Shown: one piece after another, positions 1 through 5,727 of the stretch
Layout: each line of letters starts with the position of its first letter
How positions within the stretch are numbered: the first letter of the stretch is position 1
Origin: Oscillospiraceae bacterium
Lineage (GTDB): Bacteria > Bacillota > Clostridia > Oscillospirales > Acutalibacteraceae
Reading direction: 5' to 3'
DNA length: 6,185 nt
NCBI GenBank assembly: GCA_029004655.1
Contig: JAQVYP010000105.1
Span: 1 to 6,185, forward strand
Made by a program: the position numbers and the translations under genes
The notes under the pieces: model-generated
Databases searched by the model: none
The model's input: only the letters and a program-made list of their open reading frames with translations
What the model was told of the DNA's origin: nothing

Positions 1-669
1 TTGGGACATACGCCGTTTGGTCATGCAGGAGAACGGGCAATTCGTGAAATCTATGGCGATTTTAATCACTATGAGCAGAGCGTTCGAGTATGCGAACGAA
101 TTGAAAAGGATGGAATAGGTCTTAATCTGACATGGGAAGTTCTTGATGGAATCGAACACCACACAAGAGGTGCACAAGCATCAACATTAGAAGGCCGCAT
201 TGTCCGGATTTCGGACAGAATTGCTTATATTAATCACGATATTGACGATGCTGTGCGTGCCGGCGTAATCAAAAACGACGATATACCTCTTGATATATAT
301 GTTGGCTTAGGTAAAACTAAAAGTGAACGAATCGGCACTATGGTAAGGTCAGTTGTTGAAAACAGCACTGATGATATCAGAATGGATAGCCAAACATTTG
401 AATTGTTCGAAACATTGCACCAGTTTTTATATGATAATGTCTATTATAATCAAATTTGCAAGGGCGAGGAAAATAAGGTTATCGGTATAATACAAGGCTT
501 GTATGATTACTATAACAGAAATCCATCACACTTGCCGGATGAATATAAATTGATTGCCGAAACAGATGGCGTTTCGAGAGCAATTACAGACCACATTGCC
601 GGTATGACTGATCGCTACGCCGTTCAAATGTATAACGAAATTTATGTTCCCCGATCATGGAATATTTGA
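1..669 (+). CDS. dgt: Deoxyguanosinetriphosphate triphosphohydrolase-like protein (dGTPase, HD domain), 5'-truncated
   Basis: Partial gene: the frame is open from base 1, so the first codon (TTG) is internal and encodes Leu, not a start. The family cleaves dNTPs, typically dGTP, to the deoxynucleoside and triphosphate in the cytoplasm. The visible 222 residues begin in the conserved GHTPFGHAGE block that follows the HD metal-binding pair, which is itself outside the window. Further family motifs are EVLDGIEHHTRG (about 46-57) and the segment SDRIAYINHDIDDA (about 71-84), which carries the late metal/phosphate-binding Asp and Tyr-Ile-Asn-His. About one third of a usual protein of 330-345 residues is missing. 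It is the first gene of a unit with dnaG and rpoD, an arrangement common in Clostridia, which ties dNTP pool control to replication. Substrate preference cannot be read from the sequence. The family call is firm; the symbol follows usual annotation. Confidence 0.93.
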   Translation: MGHTPFGHAGERAIREIYGDFNHYEQSVRVCERIEKDGIGLNLTWEVLDGIEHHTRGAQASTLEGRIVRISDRIAYINHDIDDAVRAGVIKNDDIPLDIYVGLGKTKSERIGTMVRSVVENSTDDIRMDSQTFELFETLHQFLYDNVYYNQICKGEENKVIGIIQGLYDYYNRNPSHLPDEYKLIAETDGVSRAITDHIAGMTDRYAVQMYNEIYVPRSWNI

Positions 670-696
670 GACTAATACAAATTGGGATTAGTATAA

Positions 697-705
697 AAGG
701 TGGGT
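697..705 (+). promoter_or_regulatory. Ribosome binding site of dnaG
   Basis: AAAGGTGGG lies 8 bases upstream of the ATG at 714 and is strongly complementary to the 3' end of 16S rRNA. It supports this start. The 44-base dgt-dnaG gap shows no convincing terminator or promoter, so the two genes are probably co-transcribed. Confidence 0.8.
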
Positions 706-713
706 GAACTAAT

Positions 714-2486
714 ATGGCACTTTCTCAAGATTTTTTGCTGGATCTAAAATACCGAAACGATATTGAATCTGTTATTTCCCCATATGTTAATCTGAAAAGA
801 CGTGGAAGCACACTAGTTGGGTTGTGCCCGTTTCATAATGAAAAAACACCATCATTTACAGTTTACCCTGAAAAAGGGAATTATCATTGCTATGGCTGTG
901 GAGTCGGCGGAGACGTTATTACATTCATAAGGCAGATTGAAAATCTTGAATATATTGAAGCAATCAGACTTTTGGCTAATCGCGCAGGAGTGCAGATGCC
1001 CGACGAAGGGTACAATGATGAAGCAACAAAGATTAAAAACGCAGTACTGGAAATAAATCGCGAATCAGCATTGTTCTTTCACAACTGTTTAATGAGCGAT
1101 ATAGGTGAAAATGCAAGACAGTATTTGTTGGGAAGAGGGCTCACAATTGCCACTATACGGCATTTTGGACTGGGATATGCACCCGAAAGCTGGGGTGCAC
1201 TTTTAAATCATTTAAAATCCAAGGGCTTTAAAGAAAACATGATTTACAGTGCAGATATGATAGGAAGAGCCAAAAACGATCATTATTATGACCGTTTCAG
1301 AAATCGTGTGATGTATCCGATAATTAATTTAAGAGGAAATGTTATCGGATTTAGTGGACGAGCAATGCCTGGCGATGAAAAAGCTGCAAAATATATTAAT
1401 ACCGGGGATACACTTGTCTTTAAAAAAAGTCATAATATGTATGCACTTAATTTTGCAAAAAGCGTCTGTTCTGAAAAGGTGATTTTAGTTGAGGGCAATA
1501 TGGATGTCGTTTCTCTTCATCAAGCGGGATTCTGTAATGCTGTTGCCGCACTGGGCACTGCCTTTACAGTTGACCAGGCAAGGCTGCTATCAAGGTACAC
1601 AAAAGAGGTTGTTGTAACACTGGATGCCGATAACGCAGGCAAGAAAGCAACCGACCGTGTTTTGCAGATTTTGTCGCAAGTTGGTCTTCCAGCCAGAATT
1701 TTAAGGATTCCGGATTGCAAGGACCCTGATGAATTTATTAAGAAAAACGGAGCAACACGATTTTCGGCTTTGCTTGAAGGAGCAATAAGTGATATTGAGT
1801 ATCGTTTATTTATGGCTGCTGATGGCGTTGATACTAAGGCAGACGATGGGCTTGTCACGTATCTTAAAAAAGCGGCTCAGGTTTTAGCAACCGTTGATGA
1901 CGCGATTACGGTAGATCTGTATGCAGGAAGGTTGTCTGACAAATATGATGTTTCAAAATCCGCAATTATGTCAGCTATAGAGCAAACAAAAAAAAATCAT
2001 AAAAAACAGCAGGCAAAAAAAGAGCTTTCAAAAATAATTACGCCTCGTTTTTCAAATAATGATATTAATCCGGAACGAAGATATAGGCTTCGAGCGGTCA
2101 AGGCAGAGGAAGCGGTCCTGACAGTTTTAATGACACATCCCGATTTCTTCGAAATTGCATATAGCAGGCTAGGCGAAAACGGAATGGTTACAGAATGGAG
2201 TCAAAAAGTGTATTCGGCGGTTTGTTCGATTTTACAAAGCGGACAAGCATTTGACTTATGTTTGCTTGGAGAAAATTTTAATTCCGATGAAACAGGATAC
2301 ATTTCTATGTTGGAAAATGCAGAAAGTGCCGGTGAAAATCCCAAAATTGTATTAACTGACAGCATAGCGGTTATATTAGAGGAAAAAGAGAAAATTGCAA
2401 TGAGCTCGAAACCTGTTGGGGAAATGTCAGATGACGAATGGAATCAGATGACAGAGCAGATTAAAAAAAGTAAAAGTACAAAATAA
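714..2486 (+). CDS. dnaG: DNA primase DnaG
   Basis: Synthesises RNA primers at the replication fork in partnership with the replicative helicase DnaB/DnaC. The protein has 590 residues, normal for bacterial primases. Domains in order: an N-terminal CHC2 zinc-binding domain with ligands C38, H41, C59 and C62; an RNA-polymerase-like core with the basic motif FRNRVMYPI (about 195-203) and GFSGRAM (212-218); a TOPRIM fold with the catalytic Glu in EGNMDV (E260) and the acidic pair D304/D306 in LDADNAG; the family motif KDPDEFIKK (336-344); a Lys-rich linker (about 425-440); and a C-terminal helicase-binding region from about 463. Small departures from the common forms are EGNMDV where EGYMDV is usual, and LDAD where a DGD triad is usual; all acidic residues expected for metal binding remain. 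It sits between dgt and rpoD, as in other Clostridia. An A9 run at 1988-1996 falls in the linker. Confidence 0.97.
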   Translation: MALSQDFLLDLKYRNDIESVISPYVNLKRRGSTLVGLCPFHNEKTPSFTVYPEKGNYHCYGCGVGGDVITFIRQIENLEYIEAIRLLANRAGVQMPDEGYNDEATKIKNAVLEINRESALFFHNCLMSDIGENARQYLLGRGLTIATIRHFGLGYAPESWGALLNHLKSKGFKENMIYSADMIGRAKNDHYYDRFRNRVMYPIINLRGNVIGFSGRAMPGDEKAAKYINTGDTLVFKKSHNMYALNFAKSVCSEKVILVEGNMDVVSLHQAGFCNAVAALGTAFTVDQARLLSRYTKEVVVTLDADNAGKKATDRVLQILSQVGLPARILRIPDCKDPDEFIKKNGATRFSALLEGAISDIEYRLFMAADGVDTKADDGLVTYLKKAAQVLATVDDAITVDLYAGRLSDKYDVSKSAIMSAIEQTKKNHKKQQAKKELSKIITPRFSNNDINPERRYRLRAVKAEEAVLTVLMTHPDFFEIAYSRLGENGMVTEWSQKVYSAVCSILQSGQAFDLCLLGENFNSDETGYISMLENAESAGENPKIVLTDSIAVILEEKEKIAMSSKPVGEMSDDEWNQMTEQIKKSKSTK

Positions 2487-2512
2487 ATTTTATATATGGT
2501 ACAAAAAAGAGT

Positions 2513-2518
2513 GGGGAG
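2513..2518 (+). promoter_or_regulatory. Ribosome binding site deciding the rpoD start
   Basis: GGGGAG lies 7 bases before the ATG at 2526. It is only 1 base from the in-frame ATG at 2520, and it lies downstream of the longest-frame ATG at 2496, which has only AT-rich sequence before it. The site therefore favours 2526 as the true start. Confidence 0.75.
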
Positions 2519-2525
2519 TATGAAT

Positions 2526-3617
2526 ATGGATAAGAGCAAAAAAAAGGCAGCTAAATTGGGGTATGGGGAAGACATAAAAGAAGAAATCAATAGTCAGGAG
2601 ACAGATGAAATAGATGACGAAGAGGATGAAGAAGCAGAGGATGATTTGCCTGAGGAGGGACCGGATAATATTGAAAAGCTTATTATCGAGCCGCCGCTTC
2701 TTGACTTGGATTTTATTGAGCCAAGTGTCGATGATTTAAAAATAGAAGAGATCGAGGCTGATAAGGTCGAAGAAACGGTAGCAGTTGAGAATATATCGCT
2801 TGATGATCCGGTTAAGGTTTATTTGAAAGAGATCGGGCGTGTACCGTTGCTTAGCTCTGACGAAGAAATTACGTTGGCAGTTAAAATTGGCAATGGTGAT
2901 GAATTTGCCAAAAAGCGCCTTACAGAAGCCAATTTGAGACTTGTTGTAAGTATTGCAAAGCGCTATGTGGGACGTGGAATGCACTTTCTTGATTTGATTC
3001 AAGAAGGAAACGTCGGTTTAATTAAAGCTGTTGAAAAGTTCGACTATACAAAGGGATTTAAATTCTCAACCTATGCAACATGGTGGATTCGTCAGGCAAT
3101 TACACGTGCTATTGCCGATCAGGCAAGGACAATTCGTATTCCTGTTCACATGGTTGAAACCATTAACAGACTCAAAAAGATTCAAAGTCAGTTACTTCAT
3201 GAAAATGGACACGAGCCAAGTGAAGAGCTTATTGCAGAACGCATGGATTTGTCGGTTGAGCGTGTGCGTGAAATTATGCGTGTGGCTCAGGAGCCTGTTT
3301 CCATGGAAACACCTATCGGACCTGAGGAAGACAGCCGCCTGATGGATTTTATTCGTGATGAGGATGCATTAGCACCTGATGATGCTGCTCTTAAAACAAT
3401 AACAAACGAGGATATTGATTCTGTTCTCAAAACCCTTACTCCCCGTGAAGAATCTGTTATCAGACTTCGTTTTGGACTTCAGGATGGTCGTTGCCATACT
3501 CTTGAGGAGGTCGGTACCGAATTCCACGTTACCCGTGAAAGAATCAGACAGATTGAGGCAAAGGCTTTAAGGAAGCTTAGACATCCGGTCCGCAGCAACA
3601 AATTTAAAGATAAATAA
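2526..3617 (+). CDS. rpoD: RNA polymerase primary sigma factor RpoD/SigA (sigma-70)
   Basis: Housekeeping sigma factor that directs core RNA polymerase to -10/-35 promoters. I chose ATG 2526 (363 residues) over the upstream in-frame ATGs at 2496 and 2520 because of the ribosome binding site at 2513-2518. From that start: a Lys-rich tip and a strongly acidic tract (about 21-50); region 1.2 from DDPVKVYLKEIGRVPLLS (about 93-110); region 2 (about 131-201), with RLVVSIAKRYVGRG, the core-binding DLIQEGNVGLIKAVEKFD and the -10-reading YATWWIRQAITRAI; region 3 (about 205-290); and region 4 with the -35 helix-turn-helix EEVGTEFHVTRERIRQIEAKAL (about 327-348). The C-terminus LRKLRHP...KFKDK is typical of primary sigma factors. 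The usual region 1.1 fold is not recognisable; acidic low-complexity sequence stands in its place. It begins 39 bases after dnaG, probably in the same operon. Confidence 0.96.
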   Translation: MDKSKKKAAKLGYGEDIKEEINSQETDEIDDEEDEEAEDDLPEEGPDNIEKLIIEPPLLDLDFIEPSVDDLKIEEIEADKVEETVAVENISLDDPVKVYLKEIGRVPLLSSDEEITLAVKIGNGDEFAKKRLTEANLRLVVSIAKRYVGRGMHFLDLIQEGNVGLIKAVEKFDYTKGFKFSTYATWWIRQAITRAIADQARTIRIPVHMVETINRLKKIQSQLLHENGHEPSEELIAERMDLSVERVREIMRVAQEPVSMETPIGPEEDSRLMDFIRDEDALAPDDAALKTITNEDIDSVLKTLTPREESVIRLRFGLQDGRCHTLEEVGTEFHVTRERIRQIEAKALRKLRHPVRSNKFKDK

Positions 3618-3699
3618 AAAATGGCTTGCCGTTAGCCACAAACTGCGGTAACAACAGCGCTAGACAACTTGTCTTTTGCTTTAGTTTTGGAGCTTAAAA
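3618..3699 (+). promoter_or_regulatory. rpoD-rrf2 intergenic region with weak hairpin and possible promoter
   Basis: This is the longest gap in the first part of the window. TGGCT (3622-3626) pairs with AGCCA (3634-3638) around a 7-base loop, but no T run follows, so it is a weak terminator candidate at best. A poor promoter match, TTGCCG (3626-3631), a 17-base spacer and TAACAA (3649-3654), would place a start site near 3660, just before the palindrome at 3662-3674. GGAG at 3689-3692 is the ribosome binding site of the next gene, 7 bases before its ATG. The change of gene function here makes a transcription-unit boundary plausible, but neither signal is strong. Confidence 0.3.
3662..3674. 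promoter_or_regulatory. 13-base palindrome upstream of the Rrf2 gene, possible operator
   Basis: AGACAA-C-TTGTCT is a perfect inverted repeat of 6 bases around one central base, 25 bases upstream of the Rrf2-type regulator start. Rrf2 proteins are dimers that often repress their own operon from such sites, so autoregulation is a reasonable guess. It does not match the IscR or NsrR consensus sites as I know them. It could also fold as a 5-base-pair stem followed by TTT, a weak terminator. Confidence 0.3.
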
Positions 3700-4101
3700 A
3701 TGTTATTAAACCTTGAAACAGATTATGCCATCAGGATTATTGACTGTCTCGCTGCTGCAGATAAAAGACTGGATGGTAAAACAATAGCTGCCCAAACGGG
3801 GGTAACTCAAAGGTTTTCACTCAAAATTTTACATCGATTAGTTTCCTCCGACTTGGTAAAGTCATATAAGGGAGCAAAAGGTGGATATGTTTTAGCAAGA
3901 CCTGCCGATGAAATAACCCTTTTAGAAGTGGTTGAAAAAGTGAGCGGAGGTTTACAGTTCAGCAAATGTCAATGCGAGGTTGGGCATTGCACTAACCCTC
4001 AGGGATTATGCCGTTTTCGCGATGTATTTGATGAGGCAAGCAACAACGTAAGAGAATCTTTAAGAAAAGTTACATTTGATAATAAAACAATTAAAAAATA
4101 G
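3700..4101 (+). CDS. Rrf2-family transcriptional regulator with Cys cluster
   Basis: DNA-binding regulator of 133 residues, typical length for the family. The N-terminal winged helix includes the family opening LETDYAIRIIDCLA (4-17), a helix-turn-helix at about 26-50 (KTIAAQTGVTQRFSLKILHRL) and the wing GAKGGYVLARP (58-68). A Cys cluster follows: C90, C92, C97 and C104, that is C-x4-C-x6-C plus one extra Cys. Family members such as IscR, NsrR and RsrR use three such Cys, sometimes with another ligand, to hold an Fe-S cluster, so a redox, iron or nitric oxide sensor is likely, though the spacing does not identify the subgroup. ATG 3700 has GGAG 7 bases upstream. The malic enzyme starts 16 bases after the stop, so the two are probably co-transcribed and the enzyme is a candidate target. 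No gene symbol is justified. Confidence 0.9.
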   Translation: MLLNLETDYAIRIIDCLAAADKRLDGKTIAAQTGVTQRFSLKILHRLVSSDLVKSYKGAKGGYVLARPADEITLLEVVEKVSGGLQFSKCQCEVGHCTNPQGLCRFRDVFDEASNNVRESLRKVTFDNKTIKK

Positions 4102-4102
4102 C

Positions 4103-4108
4103 AAGGGA
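4103..4108 (+). promoter_or_regulatory. Ribosome binding site deciding the malic enzyme start
   Basis: AAGGGA lies 9 bases before the ATG at 4118 and directly abuts the in-frame ATG at 4109, which is therefore an unlikely start. The earlier in-frame ATG at 4076 lies inside the Rrf2 gene with no matching site before it. Confidence 0.7.
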
Positions 4109-4117
4109 ATGGAATTA

Positions 4118-5290
4118 ATGGGAATAAACATAGATCCGATTGAACAACATAGATTATGGCAAGGTAAAATTGAAATTGTATCGCGTGCCTCGGTGAAAAA
4201 TGCCGAGGAGCTTTCAATTGCATATACTCCGGGCGTGGCAAAGCCCTGTCTTGAAATAGAAAAGGATTATGAACAGTCGTTTGTATTGACAAGACGTAAC
4301 AACCTTGTGGCTGTTATAACCGATGGAACAGCAGTTTTGGGACTTGGAGATATTGGGCCTGCTGCGGCTATGCCTGTTATGGAAGGGAAGTGTGTTTTAT
4401 TCAAGGAATTCGCCGGTGTTGACGCTTTTCCGATTTGCATTGATAGTAAAGATACAGATACAATTGTTAATACAATTGCACTCATTTCAAAATCATTTGG
4501 TGGAATAAATCTGGAAGATATTTCGGCACCAAGATGTTTTGAAATAGAAAGTCGTTTAAAGGAAATATGTGATATACCCGTATTTCATGATGACCAGCAC
4601 GGAACAGCAATTATTGCAAGTGCCGCAATGCTTAATGCATGCAAGGTTACGGGACGTGATTTTTCTAAGGCTCGAATTGTAATTAACGGATCCGGCGCAG
4701 CAGGAACTGCCATTGCAAAACAACTTTTGCGTCTCGGAGTCGGAGATGTTACAATGTGCGATATAGACGGCGTTTTGGACGAGAATAACCCTAAGCTTGA
4801 TGATGCAAAAATTGAATTAACAAGAAGCACAAATAAAGCCAAAATTACCGGAAATTTGGCTGATGCAATGTTTGGTGCAGACGCATTTATCGGTGTTTCA
4901 GCTCCCAATGTGGTAACAGTGGAAATGGTGAAATCTATGGCAAAAGACTCAATCGTTTTTGCAATGGCTAATCCAACACCTGAAATAATGCCGGATCGGG
5001 CATTGGCTGCCGGAGCGGCAGTTGTCGGAACCGGACGTTCAGATTTCCCAAATCAGATAAATAATGTTTTGGCTTTTCCGGGAATTTTTAAAGGTGCTTT
5101 GGCGGTTAGAGCAAAAGATATAACGGACAACATGAAAATAGCCGCAGCCAAGGCACTTTCGGGATTTGTTCAGGAAGATAAGCTTTCCAGAGAGTATATA
5201 TTGCCGACGGCATTTGAACCGGGTGTAGCCAACTGCATTGCAGAAGCTGTAGCAAAATGTGCCAGAGAAGATGGAATTGCACGAGGATAA
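4118..5290 (+). CDS. NAD(P)-dependent malic enzyme (malate dehydrogenase, decarboxylating)
   Basis: Converts malate to pyruvate and CO2 with reduction of NAD(P)+, linking C4 acids to pyruvate in the cytoplasm. ATG 4118 (390 residues) is chosen from the ribosome binding site at 4103-4108; longer in-frame starts exist at 4076 and 4109. The N-terminal malic domain shows SIAYTPGVAKPC with the catalytic Tyr Y36, the block AVITDGTAVLGLGDIGPAA (65-83), the catalytic Lys K91 in MEGK, and metal ligands E133/D134 in NLEDI and the Asp pair 158-159 in FHDDQHGTA. The NAD-binding domain has the dinucleotide motif GSGAAG (191-196), then MANPTPE (283-289) and a GTGRSDFPNQINN block (304-316). Length fits the short bacterial form without a C-terminal phosphotransacetylase-like domain. 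D215/D217 after the second strand of the Rossmann fold hint at NAD preference, but this is inference. It follows an Rrf2 regulator by 16 bases. Confidence 0.95.
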   Translation: MGINIDPIEQHRLWQGKIEIVSRASVKNAEELSIAYTPGVAKPCLEIEKDYEQSFVLTRRNNLVAVITDGTAVLGLGDIGPAAAMPVMEGKCVLFKEFAGVDAFPICIDSKDTDTIVNTIALISKSFGGINLEDISAPRCFEIESRLKEICDIPVFHDDQHGTAIIASAAMLNACKVTGRDFSKARIVINGSGAAGTAIAKQLLRLGVGDVTMCDIDGVLDENNPKLDDAKIELTRSTNKAKITGNLADAMFGADAFIGVSAPNVVTVEMVKSMAKDSIVFAMANPTPEIMPDRALAAGAAVVGTGRSDFPNQINNVLAFPGIFKGALAVRAKDITDNMKIAAAKALSGFVQEDKLSREYILPTAFEPGVANCIAEAVAKCAREDGIARG

Positions 5291-5297
5291 TATAATA

Positions 5298-5448
5298 CTA
5301 ATTCCTCTTTAAAACGTCTACATTTTTTGTGTTATTTCTGTTCAGTTACTTTGTCGTCGGTCGGAATACGTTAGTATTCCTAATTCCTCCGACTTGCAGG
5401 GCAAAAAATCCCGCAAAAACCGTTAACGACTTTTTAAAAAGGAAATAG
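5298..5448. mobile_element. MITE-like palindromic element, 151 bases, flanked by TA
   Basis: The gap between the malic enzyme and the next gene is almost entirely one imperfect palindrome. Its left end, 5298-5318 (starting CTAATTCCT), matches the reverse complement of its right end, 5428-5448 (ending AGGAAATAG), at 18 of 21 positions. TA lies immediately outside both ends (5296-5297 and 5449-5450), as expected for a target duplication of an IS630/Tc1-mariner-type insertion. The middle has a perfect 7-base-pair stem, GGAATAC (5363-5369) with GTATTCC (5374-5380), loop GTTA, enclosed by GTCGG (5356-5360) and CCGAC (5389-5393). The centres of ends and hairpin nearly coincide near 5372. CTAATTCCTC of the left end recurs inside at 5380-5389. 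There is no coding potential, so it would be mobilised in trans. Alternatives are a strong terminator or a dispersed repeat of another kind; copy number is not visible here. Confidence 0.6.
5363..5380. repeat. Central hairpin of the palindromic element
   Basis: A perfect 7-base-pair inverted repeat with a 4-base loop, plus an outer 5-base-pair stem (5356-5360 with 5389-5393) separated by unequal internal loops. No T run directly follows, so it is not a classical intrinsic terminator, but transcripts of the malic enzyme unit reading through would carry a large folded structure that may stop or stabilise them. Confidence 0.7.
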
Positions 5449-5468
5449 TATAAGAAGGAATATTTTAC

Positions 5469-5726
5469 ATGGTTGATACATATAAAACATCAGGGACATG
5501 CGCTCGAAGTATCACTATTGAGGTGGAAAAAGGAACATTGAAATCTGCAAAGTTTGAGGGCGGGTGCAATGGAAATCTCAATGCGATTTCGTCGCTTTGT
5601 ACCGGAATGAAGATAGATGATATTATTAATAAGTTGGAAGGAATAAAGTGTGGATATAAAAAAACATCTTGTCCCGACCAACTGGCTAAAGCGCTAAAAT
5701 CATATAAAGCAAAAAAGGGTGATTAA
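5469..5726 (+). CDS. Small TSCPD-domain protein with conserved Cys (TIGR03905-like)
   Basis: An 85-residue cytoplasmic protein of unknown function. It carries the C-terminal TSCPDQLAKAL motif (67-77) that names the TSCPD domain, a fold also found at the end of adenosylcobalamin-dependent ribonucleotide reductases. Cys residues at 11, 33, 44, 61 and 68 fit a small stand-alone family with four invariant Cys; which four is inferred, most likely 11, 33, 61 and 68, suggesting a metal or disulfide centre. The Gly-rich segment FEGGCNGNLNAI (29-40) is also typical. The ATG at 5469 has AAGGA (5455-5459) 9 bases upstream, just outside the palindromic element, so an insertion would have spared its translation signal. 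No promoter is evident next to it. The following gene begins one base after the stop, suggesting co-transcription. The domain call is good; no biochemical role can be assigned. Confidence 0.87.
   Translation: MVDTYKTSGTCARSITIEVEKGTLKSAKFEGGCNGNLNAISSLCTGMKIDDIINKLEGIKCGYKKTSCPDQLAKALKSYKAKKGD
5715..5722 (+). promoter_or_regulatory. Ribosome binding site for the TTG-started last gene
   Basis: AAGGGTGA inside the end of the TSCPD gene lies 5 bases before TTG 5728. An in-frame GTG at 5719 lies within the site itself and so is unlikely to be the start. The next in-frame ATG at 5815 has no comparable site. Confidence 0.6.
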
Positions 5727-5727
5727 T

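Noticed and set aside
671..692. Inverted repeat ACTAAT...ATTAGT between dgt and dnaG
   Set aside because: Only 6 A/T-rich base pairs with a 10-base loop and no T run; too weak for a terminator and easily due to chance in AT-rich DNA.
1520..1858. Open frame of 112 codons on the minus strand within dnaG
   Set aside because: It lies wholly antisense to a clear primase coding region covering the TOPRIM domain, and its translation is Ser/Ala-rich with no recognisable motif.
2496..2525. Longer rpoD start at ATG 2496
   Set aside because: There is no ribosome binding site before it, while GGGGAG at 2513-2518 is well spaced for ATG 2526; the extra ten residues add no family feature.
3031..3342. Open frame of 103 codons in another + frame within rpoD
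   Set aside because: It overlaps sigma regions 2 and 3, which are conserved in the real frame; the alternative product has no family features or ribosome binding site.
4585..4908. Open frame of 107 codons on the minus strand within the malic enzyme gene (others nearby at 3999-4292 and 4267-4485)
   Set aside because: All are shadows of the conserved enzyme frame and have no plausible start signal or protein motif.
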